From the NCBI GenBank assembly GCA_949317995.1, contig OX439038.1, positions 806,001-870,000 on the forward strand: 64,000 nucleotides of DNA. The letters run 5' to 3'. Shown piece after piece: positions 54,272-64,000 of the stretch. The stretch is from Acholoe squamosa. Lineage: Eukaryota > Annelida > Polychaeta > Phyllodocida > Polynoidae. The notes under the pieces are model-generated. The model did no database searches. It was not told the DNA's origin and was given only the letters and a program-made list of their open reading frames with translations. How positions within the stretch are numbered: position 1 is the stretch's first letter; each line of letters begins with the position of its first letter. Made by a program: the position numbers and the translations under genes.

Positions 54272-54597
54272 GACGTTGTCGCATGCAGAATGTCGCTACC
54301 ATGCAAAATGTTTCCAGCGTTCTTCCAACAGACTTTGCACCCTCTAAATCATATCATACAAGATCAAAACATCTGCTTGAAGAGTGATAAACTTTACTTA
54401 ATCTCGAAACAAATAGTTTTTTCTTTGAAAGGAAGACACCATGAAAATATCCCTCTCCTCTTTTAATATAGAAATTGAAAAAACAACAACCCTAATGATA
54501 CTGCCCCTACGCCATAGAAGTATGATTAATGCAAAGTCTAACTTGATTTTCCGCGGAAACATTTTGCATGGAGCGACATTTTGCATATTACAACGTC
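54272..54597. mobile_element. MITE with about 47-bp inverted ends
   Basis: 54272-54319 and 54551-54597 are inverted copies sharing CATGCAAAATGTTTCC and a GACGTTGT start. The interior is AT-rich and non-coding. It sits 370 bp upstream of the RGS22 start codon. Confidence 0.78.
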
Positions 54598-54608
54598 TTG
54601 ACTATTGG

Positions 54609-54932
54609 CATACATGTCAACTCTCCCAGATTCGCCGGGAGACTCCCGGATTTTGACGATTTTTCATGCTTTCTCCCGGCCTGGACTTATCCCTCCATTT
54701 CTCCCGGTTTTTCACCAATCTCCCGGTTTTTGAAACATTTCTGCACTTCCAGCTATATAAAATCTCCCGGGATTAGATATTTTGAGGCTTTGTCAACTTA
54801 GAAGATGCACAAAAAATGCTTTTTTTGAGATAGAGTTTTTCAAAATTTTCTGTGGGAATGCCCTTCAAAATCACTTTGGTCAATATTCAAAAAGGTCTCC
54901 CGGTCTGGGGCCCGGAAATGTTGGCATGTATG
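54609..54932. mobile_element. CTCCCGG-rich MITE-like element
   Basis: The ends CATACATGTCAAC and CATACATGCCAAC (inverted, one mismatch) enclose a block with at least seven CTCCCGG words. A similar design with CTCACGC words is seen near 46118-46190 and 57720-57795, probably a related family. Confidence 0.55.
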
Positions 54933-55025
54933 TATTGGGACAGACGGGCTTCAACTGTTACGTTCACAAGACGTTTAAAAAAACGGTTATCTCCAGGTTA
55001 AAATCCCTTTCCTGTAAACTTCCGG

Positions 55026-56266
55026 TCTTGTGTATTGATCACAGTGGATGAATACACAAGATGCCTGCTTTGGGTAGACGATGTAGCTATTGTATCAAAC
55101 AATATCCAAGACCAACACACAGTGCTAAAGATAACAGAAAAAGTCTCAAACACCCTAAGAGTAGTATTCGGCAAAGACAAATCAAAAATACTACAAATTG
55201 GAACAGCGACTAACCCTGACAACCCCAAAATCAACGACATGGAAATAGAGAAAACAGACAAATACAAGTACCTGGGCGAAACGCTCAACTCAAAGAATAA
55301 CCTAGACGACCATATAGACACGATAAAGAATAAAGCAGAGGGAGCCCTACAAACGGTCCTATACATAGCGGGCAATGAAAACTACAACAACATAGAGCTT
55401 GAAACTATCTGGAAACTCGTGGAGACCTGCATCATCCCGACAATAACCTACGGTGCTGAAACATGGAACACAAGGAAAAAAGACACTGATGCCCTCAACC
55501 AAATCCTAGACAACCAACTAAAAAGAATCCTACGACTACCCCAAGCAACCCCAAGGGAATGCATATATGATGAGCTTAGAATCCTTGACATAGAACACAG
55601 AATCCTAGAACTACAGGTCAACTACCTGACCAAAATAACTAAATCCCAAGGCGAAGAGATCACAATAGCAAACACGAGAGCAAGACCGACCTCATGGATA
55701 CAGAAGACCAAAAAAGCATCCGAAGAACTCCAAACCCCGATCAACATACTGACAGACCTACCCACCACCAAGCGCAAAACGACCATAAAGAAAGCAGTGA
55801 AGGCAAAACAAGCACTCTGCATGAAAACAACCGGCGTAAAAAAAAGCAAGTTCAATTACCTGACTGAAAACAAAAGGAAATACAGCTGCGAATCTCATGA
55901 CTACCTGACCAAACTAACTAAAGAACAAGCAAGGAGAATCTTCATGGCCAGAACCAGAATGATAAGAGCGAAAGATAACTACAGGAAAATGCACCACACA
56001 CAAGAGTGTAGGGGGTGTGGCCACACTCCAGAAACCCAACAACACCTACTAGAAACGTGCCCAACCATACATAACAACCAAGACTCCACAACCCAAATCA
56101 AACTAGAAGACATCTTCACTGACAACCTAACCCTACTTAAGAGGACAGCATCCAAACTAGACATGATAGAAAAACAACTCAACATATGGGAAAATGCATA
56201 GCCGCCCTACCCCCAGGGAGCACCCTGGTTACCCAGGGAACATGCACGTAGTATAGTATAGTATAG
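55026..56266 (+). pseudogene. 5'-truncated non-LTR retrotransposon (reverse transcriptase C-terminal part)
   Basis: An open frame of about 388 codons (55035-56201) begins inside a reverse transcriptase: LLWVDDVAIVS is the catalytic F/Y-x-DD region, followed by KYKYLGETLNSK, the thumb-like region, and a C-terminal CCHC motif CRGCGHTPETQQHLLETCP. It has no ATG start. A short 3' UTR with a CCCAGGG hairpin ends in a TATAG/AGTAT repeat tail (about 56248-56266), as in many LINE-type elements. The domain fits a LINE clade with a terminal Cys/His motif; the clade is not assigned. The frame is intact, so the copy is fairly recent despite truncation. Confidence 0.88.
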
Positions 56267-57851
56267 TGTGTGAGGAACTACGGTCGTAATCGGCACCTTA
56301 GGCTTGGCTTGGATGATTAAATCAATGAAGAACAGAGGTCATTTCTGATTTGAGGGATCTACTGTAGGCACTTACCTAGTTTTCAAGACTTTGTGACTTT
56401 GTCCCATGCAATTTATCTTTTAAAGGGGGGGCTGGCATGGAAAATTACCATGCCAGGGCCCCTTTAAGCGATGGATAGATCTCATCAAAAGAAATGGATT
56501 TGCTCTTTAAAGTGGGGCTAGCACGGAAAATATCAGTACTGGTACCTGATCAAAGACACGCCATAAATTCGCGGGACCCAGCTAAAAATTTGCAACGATC
56601 TCATTGGTCAAGGAGTGGTCACGTGACTTCCTAAGACGGGTATGTCTTAGCCGTGCTAGCCCTCCTTTAAATGAAGTCTTTATGCCAAGTATAAGGGAAG
56701 TTATGAATGATCAAAGACCCCAAATCGAACCGAAATTCTGCCACTGTTAGGAGTTTAAATAGGGCCCAGATTTGTGATCAAGCATAGATCTATCTGATAC
56801 AGGAGTGGCTACATCTCTTAAATCATTATTTTTGACTATTTTCTTTCCATGTATGGAAGAGTTCCCCATAAAAGGTTGAAAATCAATGTATCATATCAAA
56901 ATTTAACAATTTAAAGGGATTTTATCTTGACCTAATATCATCTGCGGTTTAGCGATCGCACATAATTGGCGCAAAATTATGGAGTTGATATGAGATCTTT
57001 AATCGGTCAGAATTTCCCTTTAAATTGATGTAAAGACTTCATTTAAAAAGGAAATCCACTTATTTTTATCAGCTTTATCCATTGCTATATAAATGATATA
57101 CATAGGATTGGCAAACAGACAAGGACCTAACATGGAGAACCTGGTGGAAGGGTGATAGCGAATGGCACGCTAAAATTTTGTTGGGGTCTGGCAAACATCC
57201 TGTTCCCCTATGAAATGGAAAAACCTAGACAGTTTCTAAACCATTTTTTTCTGTAGAAAGTGTGGGAACTATTCTCTTTTATGTGAGATTTGGCCTTTAT
57301 ACCAAAAAATGATTTCAAAGTTATGGGGTAACTTCACTTGGGGAGAATGGGATGTTTATCTGAATCAATTATTTCCCAAATAGATTCTTATTAAACCCTT
57401 AATCAATACCTTTAAAATGAGCCCATGTTTGTTAAGATCCTCCAATAAATAGCTACACAATGAGCTTGCAAAAAAAGGAGAGTTTAGCACTCCCCAGTTT
57501 CAGCTTATCACAGTTTCACACCTCCACTGCAGCAGAACCATGCACTGGGGGTAGGTAAGTGCCTATCTACTGTAGGAACGAATTTCAATGTCGCGGCTGC
57601 TGCCAATCGCGGACTCACAGCTCTAGCAATTTGAAAGATAACCTTTATGCATCTTTCTTTTTAATCCTTTTATTTTATATGTATGATAATCATAATGAAG
57701 AACATAAAGCCTTTTGGACAACTCTCACAAATTTGGCGAGTCTCACGCATTTGGGGGCTTTCTCAGGCAAAATTGCCTATTTCTCACGCATTTTGGGACC
57801 TGTGCATGGGGTCAGTATAAAGGGCCTGTTACATTGGCTGCATTTGCAGTG
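56267..57851. other. intergenic sequence, AT-rich
   Basis: About 1.6 kb without a gene. An inverted pair around AGGGGGGGCTGGCATGGAAA (about 56426) and GGGGCTAGCACGGAAAAT (about 56513) / GCCGTGCTAGCCCTCC (about 56650) hints at another decayed inverted-end element. A CTCACGCATTT block lies at about 57740-57795. Confidence 0.5.
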
Positions 57852-58918
57852 CCGTAAAGCGGGGCTACTTTGGCTCATTCAAGACAATTTTTTACTGATT
57901 ACTGTATGTAAGGTTATTTTTTACCAAAATCTAATTCTCTCCTATAATGTCTATGTGAAAGACCTACCTGTATGTGTGTTGCCATGGCAATGGGTCTGTG
58001 ACTTTTTTGGCATTAAGTGGTCTTCAAAGTAGCCCTTCTATTCGGGGCTACTTTGGCTACTTTTTATAGAATGTCGTTTCTTTTGTATTTGACTCCATTT
58101 TCCCCCTATTTTTTCTTTCATATAATTTTTTTTCAATAATTAATGTTTCAAATTAGACACCCAACTATATAATTTTACTGCCATTTGGAAATTATTCCTT
58201 TTATATCAACAGCTAAATTGTGTTTCCATCTCACTGGGACAGATAGCGCCATAGCCATAATTTGTACATGCAGTTTGGCTGTCTTTTACACTTTGACTCA
58301 TTGATGTATGGTAACAACCTTCAAGTAGAAGGGCCAAAATACATCCTTTTATTTGATTTATACACACTTTAATATATATTTTATGCAGAACTTGACTCTG
58401 GCTTTATTATGAACCAATTGCGCACATTATTCATTAAATTGGCACAGACACAACAGGGAATTTCTGCTAAAGTAGCCCCTTTTTCCATAGACTTTTAGAG
58501 CCAAAGTAGCTCCATTTTCGCACGGACAATGACTAAGGTTCACTGAATGTTAATTTTCTCAATTAATTGGGAGAGTTGATTCATCCCATTAGGCATGTGG
58601 TATGTCAGTGTGTTGTTAATGTTTCAGATGGGGGTACATGTGGTGACACCTAAATCTTGGTCTCCATGGCAACGCAATTTGACACTATGAAAAAAATAGG
58701 GAAAAAATTTGCATTTCAAAATGATCCCCCCTAGGGGTGCATGTTTTGACTTGGAAAAAACAAAAAAGGCTGTAATGAAGTCTAATTGAGTTAATCTTTG
58801 ATATTGATAGGTTTGATAATCCAAAAACATGCTTTACTGTCTCCACTAAGTCAAAACAACACTTTTTTGGGTCAACCGCAAAGTAGCCCCGGGAATGCAA
58901 AGTAGCCCCGCTTTACGG
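57852..58918. mobile_element. 1.07-kb element with 21-bp perfect inverted ends
   Basis: Ends CCGTAAAGCGGGGCTACTTTG are exact inverses. A direct near-repeat GCTGCAT(T/C)TGCAG flanks both sides. The AGTAGCCCC word recurs inside. AT-rich, no ORF over 160 codons and none recognisable, so it is a non-autonomous DNA element. Confidence 0.8.
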
Positions 58919-59099
58919 TGCTGCATCTGCAGCAGAGCTTGCTGTGCTGTGAAATAATCTATCATTTAGTGGACCAATTCAAGTTGTGAAAGAATACACA
59001 TGCAACATCAATTTAACGGAAACTGGAAGTAACTCATTTTTATTTAGGTATCACAACACAAATTCTCATATACGTTTACGACACTCGTCCCTCTAAATC

Positions 59100-59925
59100 A
59101 AGACTTACAAGTTTAGTTTTTGAGGAGGTTTAACCATACGAACAGCTCTGCTAGTAGTAGCATTGACAGAAGTGTCATAACCAGGAACTGATGAACGTTT
59201 TGGAGAGACTGTAACACTGGTACAGGAACAAACCTTTCTGTAACTTCCCTACCTGCCTCGTTTCCAACATCCACAGGTGGATTCGATGGACGTGGCCCTA
59301 GACTACTAGGCACTTCAACATGACCTGGTCTTTCTTCATTAAACAATCTCTCCCTTCCCTCTTCATGGAACCTCTTGTCACCAACACCCTTATCACAAAT
59401 CAACCCATCATCCCTTATGATATGGTCTACATGAACCACCCGCCTACCTTGGCCATTAATACATACCACATAGGAGTAAGGACCTCGCCTCTCAACTACT
59501 GTACCTTGGACCCACTTAACACCCCTACGCATATTCCTTACCCTGACCTGTTGGTCAACCTCAAATGATCACATTGGCGGGTTTGCACCATCGTGGTACA
59601 ATTTTGCCTTAACCTGCAGGCAGGGTTTCACCAAACTGAGCCCTGCCCGTGGGGTACAATCCCAGTAGTAGTGTGCAGGGTGTTACAATAATTAAACAGA
59701 ACATTTGCAACCCTATTACACACAATTTAGTCTTTTTGTACATCCTCTTGAAAGTCTGTACATGTCTCTCAGCCAGCCCATTACTAGCTGGATGGTATGG
59801 TGGGCACAAAGTCTGCTTGATTCCATTCCTCTGTAGGAAATTCTTGAACTCATGAGCAATAAACTGAGGTCCATTGTCCGAAACCACATGCTGTGGCAAT
59901 CCCCAACATGCAAATAAACGGCATA
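59100..59925 (-). pseudogene. decayed Gypsy integrase fragment
   Basis: Two minus-strand pieces: 59609-59925 carries the integrase core (HVVSDNGPQFIAHEF, then PYHPASNGLAERHVQTFKR with the catalytic E), and 59113-59570 carries the C-terminal module (VKWVQGTVVERRGPYSYVV, HVDHIIRDD). They are separated by stops and a frame change, and RT and LTRs are absent. The sequence differs from the intact element at 1409-14269 and belongs to another Gypsy lineage. Confidence 0.85.
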
Positions 59926-59959
59926 TATAGAATAGGATTTTGCCCCACAGGGGTATATG

Positions 59960-60235
59960 GAATTGGGTGAAGGTCCTTCAATATGGAATAGAAAGGAAGC
60001 TTGCCCCACAGGGCTTTTAATATGGAATAGAAAAGAAGTTTGCCCTGCAGGGCTATTATTATAGAATAGAATAGAACTTTGCCCTGCAGGGCCATTAATA
60101 TGGGATAGAAAAGAAGTTTGCCCTGCAGGGCTATTGATATGGAATAGAATAGAATTTTGACCCACAGGGCCATTAATATGGGATAGAAAAGAGGTTTGCC
60201 CCACAGGGCTATTAATATGGAATTGAGTCAGGGTC
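59960..60235. repeat. 38-bp minisatellite
   Basis: About seven copies of a unit with TTTGCCCTGCAGGGC and AATATGGAATAGAA; alternating variants suggest a 76-bp dimer period. It directly follows the integrase fragment. Confidence 0.85.
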
Positions 60236-60359
60236 CTTCATACTAGATAAAGGGAATATTGAGCTTTATCTAGTAATATAGAAGAGAAGTTTGGTTGCTT
60301 CTATTTCTAAATAAAGGAAATTTCCCCTTTTTAGTATGAAATATGATTTTTTTTCTTAG

Positions 60360-60413
60360 CGCCCTCCCACACTGCAAAGCGGCAGTACCGCGAAGCGGTA
60401 TGGGAGTGCGCTA
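60360..60413. other. imperfect hairpin
   Basis: GCGCCCTCCCACACTGC pairs imperfectly with GCGGTATGGGAGTGCGC across an AAGCGG-rich centre. Function unknown. Confidence 0.5.
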
Positions 60414-60576
60414 TGATGATTGCATTTGCCCCATGTGATGAGGTCTCACAATACAAAATTGATAATTGTGAAATCTTGATGTCTGCTTTTATGAGACATG
60501 TCATCAAACACTTGAAATACTAGTTAATCCCTATCATGTACAAAATTATGATTGTGAAACTTCATTCTCTCTTGTG

Positions 60577-60649
60577 CAAGAAATGTATTTGTGACCGCAT
60601 ATAAAAACGGTGGGAGGCGTTTTTACGCGGTCACAACTGCATTTCTTGT
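60577..60649. other. hairpin with about 31-bp arms
   Basis: CAAGAAATGTATTTGTGACC at the left pairs with GGTCACAACTGCATTTCTTG at the right, with pairing continuing through the CGCATATAAAAACG side to a loop of about 10 bases (GGTGGGAGGC). It may be the fused ends of a deleted inverted-end element or a small-RNA hairpin. Confidence 0.6.
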
Positions 60650-60837
60650 TTTAAATAAATAGCAAGTTGTGATAATGTTAACAAGTTTTTATTGATCCTC
60701 TCTGCTACTTTCTGTACAGGTGCCTATACATGTGGAATAATACAGAGTAATGATGATAATAACCCAATAGCTGACTATCACAGGGTGACCAGTAGCTAAC
60801 CGCCATGCAGAACACCAAGCAGCTCGATGCTGCTCTT

Positions 60838-61140
60838 GTTATACACTCTGAGTGAAGCTCATCGTGTAGAGGCGTACTGTTTACACTTACACTCTGAGTT
60901 AGAAGAGCTCATTGTGTAGAGGAGTACTGTTTACACTTACATTCCGAGTTAGAAGAGCTCATTGTGTAGAGAAGTACTGTTTACACTTACACTCCGAGTT
61001 AGAAGAGCTCATCGTGTAGAGGAGTACTGTTTACACTTACACTCCGAGTTAGAAGAGCTCATCGTGTAGAGGAGTACTGTTTACACTTACACTCCGAGTT
61101 AGAAGAGCTCATTGTGTAGAGGAGTACTGTTTACACTTAT
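60838..61140. repeat. 50-bp minisatellite
   Basis: About six copies of a unit with GTTAGAAGAGCTCATYGTGT and GGAGTACTGTTTACACTTAC. On the minus strand each copy has an ATG, a short open frame (MSSSNSE) and a GTAAGT donor-like sequence. Confidence 0.93.
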
Positions 61141-61998
61141 ATTTGTATAATGCAAGTTATACAAATATATGATACAGGCGGAACAATCTCACCTTATTCT
61201 TAGCCTGAACACAGATTTTAGATGATTTGGATGATGAAAACATTTGGTATCTAAACATATATCAAAAACAAAGGGGTAAATTGGGGTGAATAGACAATAC
61301 AAACAGAGTGTTCCTATTGAAAGGCGCCAAAAGAACAGACACAGAGTTTTCGTTGATTATTGTTATACATGATAATTTGAAACATGCAACACTTCCTCAG
61401 TGATAAACAGATCATGAACAACCAACACAATATTCCCAGGCAATGCCAGCAAAGATATGTTATTTGAATTTAGTGTTCTCCTCTATAACAAGCAACTCCA
61501 AATCCATTGATCAAACATACAACATATAAGCACTTTTTTACACTAAACAAAGCCTTCGCCTAATTTACTATCACAATCTTCAGTTGAACTGTGCTTATTC
61601 GGTTTGCATAATATTCAATAATAATGGCATTTTTTTTTCTGATAACTGCATAAAACATCCATGGGCCTCATTGTCAGCTCTAAAAACAATACCTGTCCTT
61701 TCATTTCTTTCTTTTTTGTATTTACTTATAATATTCAAATCAAAGTGGGAATGTGTGCAAAGTTGTCAACCCATATTTGCTGGTGATCATTTAACCTGAC
61801 AGCATAAATACAATGTCGTCACTAGTATAGTGTTTACTGTCAAATGAATATCGTTTAAAAAGGAGAAAAACTCTGCCAGACAACACTTTTTGCCATACCT
61901 CTTATTGAAACAAGCTAAATAAACTACAGGGTTAGATTATACGAAGTCTTGATCCAATAGCTTGTAAATAAATCTTTTTATTTGGGTAGAATTAACCC
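61141..61998. other. AT-rich sequence between minisatellites
   Basis: About 860 bp with no ORF, element or splice structure that I can support. Confidence 0.55.
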
Positions 61999-62450
61999 CT
62001 AAAGTCAGAGGTCTACTTATATGCAGACTAGTCCAGGACACATTATGTGTAAAGTCAGAGTTCTACTTATATGCAGACCAGTCCAGGACACATTATGTGT
62101 AAAGTCAGAGGTCTACTTATATGCAGACCAGTCCAGGACACATTATGTGTAATGTCAGAGGTCTACTTATATGCAGACTAGTCCAGCACACATTATGTGT
62201 AAAGTCAGAGGTCTACTTATATGCCGACTAGTCCAGGACACATTATGTGTAAAGTCAGAGGTCTACTTATATGCCGACTAGTCCAGCACACATTATGTGT
62301 AAAGTCAGAGGTCTACTTATATGCAGACTAGTCCAGCACACATTATGTGTAAAGTCAGAGGTCTACTTATATGCAGACTAGTCCAGCACACATTATGTGT
62401 AAAGTCAGAGGTCTACTTACATGCAGACTAGTCCAGCACACATTATGTGT
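61999..62450. repeat. 50-bp minisatellite
   Basis: Nine copies of a unit with AAAGTCAGAGGTCTACTTAT and GCAGACTAGTCCAGCACACA. Variation is confined to a few sites. No splice signals stand out. Confidence 0.94.
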
Positions 62451-63860
62451 ATTCTCTAACAAACTTTAGCACACATTCCAGCTTTGACTTGTTCTCTTGT
62501 GTTTCTTGTCAATGGGGAAATAAAACAATTGATAAAGTAAATATTTTATTATGAACATACAAGGTTAAAGGCTGACACGATTACTTAATGCCCCCTGGTG
62601 AAATCACAGATAAATAAACTTTTGATAATCAAAAAACTGCTTAATTTAGTGTCTGCTCTCTGTGTTTGCATTTCAACACCAGAAGACAAATTCTGAACAA
62701 AACATTAATAAGAACCTGTAACTGCCACAGTGGCAGTCATATGTAGTTTGGTTATAAGTAGCCAGGCTGAAATCTGCATTATCCAAGCCCTACCTTAGCA
62801 CTGTGTAGCCTGTACCTACCAATAAACCAATGCAGGAAGGTCTAAAAGCTGACTCTGTAATAACATCATAGCTATGTGCATAGTCCGTCAATCAAGTAAC
62901 TATCAAACTCCACTCCGTCTCCGTCAAACACGCATATCAACACAATTATAAGTTTAACAAGGGACGGGCCGTCCATGGGCGGCCTTTATACCGCACACAA
63001 AACAGCCATACTCAAGACTTTGTCAGGTCTGCTGGGGTGTATGTGAAACCAGCCTAAGGCCCACGAATACTGAGGAACACCAGCCTTGGCGTAATGCTTG
63101 CCTTAACAGCCAACAATTGGGGGTAGAAAGTCATTAAAAAGTTTATAGGGGGTTGTTTTGCCTTTACAAGCTTAGTCAGGTCTTGTTCTCCAGATTTGTG
63201 TAAATTTTTATGATTTAATGAGAATTAGTTTTTTATATGCAGAAATAGCAGTGGCCCAATACAGAGCTTACAGGTAGGTGGGCATCAGGTCGGAACTGGG
63301 ATCAATAATAAACCCATTACACTTCTTAAATTGTGACATGTATGGATCACTTCAATAATACAAAGTTGTAAAGAGAAGACAAAATACTCATTGACCAGCC
63401 ACTACTATGTAGTTGTTGTATGTGTATATAGCATAGTAGCGGCACATAACGGGAGAAGCCATCGTACACCAAACCTTGCCCCATCATACACCAAACCTTG
63501 CCCCATCTATGTACATGAATGGAAAATGGTAACTGGGTTTGATGTGTGTCGCTCCGATGATGTGTCGGCAATGGTTGCACACAGACCATGTAGATGTGCC
63601 CGGGATGGTTAAACTAACATGAATAATGAGTTGTTTATTATTATTGATATTATGGTTGTATTTGTCCATCATCACAGGCTGCAATGTAAGGGTTTTATAA
63701 TAACCTGCCACCACTACCTGGCAGCTCAAGCTGAGGCACTAAATCACCACTAGGTGGCAGCAGCAGCAGCAGTGCCACTCTGCCACCCACCACTAGGTGT
63801 CAGCACGACTTTGCTGCTACCACATGAGACAGCACTGAGCCTGACACGGTCAGGGCGCAT
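62451..63860. other. intergenic sequence
   Basis: About 1.4 kb of AT-rich sequence. Short minus-strand frames at 63347-63729 have no recognisable motifs. A CAG run lies at about 63757-63771. Confidence 0.5.
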
Positions 63861-63861
63861 C

Positions 63862-63908
63862 ATGGCCGCCCTGAGGTCTGTCTGCCCCTCAGTGTCTACA
63901 ACAACAAG
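63862..63908 (+). CDS. possible first coding exon of another gene
   Basis: ATG at 63862 has A at -3 and G at +4 and opens MAALRSVCPSVSTTTR, an Arg/Ser/Ala-rich stretch that could be a mitochondrial presequence, ending at a GTAATA donor. The sequence around it is CpG-richer than its surroundings. The opposite strand is equally suggestive: an acceptor TTGTTGTAG at 63896-63904 leads into a 47-codon frame ending TAG at 63750. Only one is likely to be right. Confidence 0.3.
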
Positions 63909-64000
63909 GTAATAATGTATATTCAGGTATCAACCAGCTTATATTGTTTATCATCATAAGTCTTGATAAAGACAACCTTTGCTAGAATGTTTTGAATTAG

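Noticed and set aside
59716..60204. Minus-strand ORF of 162 codons
   Set aside because: It joins the 38-bp minisatellite to an out-of-frame part of the decayed integrase; the true homology is in another frame.

Overview
This is a eukaryotic, intron-rich, AT-rich and heavily repetitive window. It looks like an invertebrate nuclear genome, most likely a lophotrochozoan and probably a mollusc. That guess rests on the GT-AG introns, the Ty3/Gypsy retroelement, the many small inverted-repeat elements and a SINE-like family with a TGAG-rich head; it is an inference, not a measured identity. No tRNA, rRNA or CRISPR array was seen.

Layout. 1-1408 and 14270-22751 are one 44/48-bp tandem satellite, split by a young 12.86-kb Ty3/Gypsy LTR retrotransposon (1409-14269, minus strand). 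The element has matching 377-bp LTRs, a TG...CA structure, a 4-bp target duplication, gag, protease, RT-RNase H-integrase, an unusual 982-codon ORF3 with zinc-finger-like residues, and a 1.5-kb AT-rich 3' region. From 53898 down to 22962 (minus strand) lie 16 exons of one host gene. All splice sites are GT-AG and the phases chain without a break to 903 codons. The N-terminal module and two RGS-type domains identify it as RGS22-like. The gene continues beyond the left edge, so the satellite and the Gypsy element lie within its intron.

The striking theme is that introns of this gene are filled with minisatellites, and several arrays have units that include the neighbouring splice junction plus the first or last bases of the adjacent exon (exons at 40690, 32828, 26133, 23463, and a two-copy case at 25219). 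The host transcript therefore carries dozens of decoy acceptors and donors.

The 11.4-kb first intron and the flank from 54 to 59 kb hold many small terminal-inverted-repeat elements (two with perfect 6-bp target duplications), a possible small plus-strand spliced unit, a 5'-truncated non-LTR retrotransposon (55026-56266) and a decayed Gypsy integrase (59100-59925, minus). From 59.9 to 64 kb there are three more minisatellites, two hairpins and one possible first exon of a further gene at 63862. Within the Gypsy element, gag is followed by protease in the -1 frame, and protease and pol are put out of register by an 11-bp tandem duplication.
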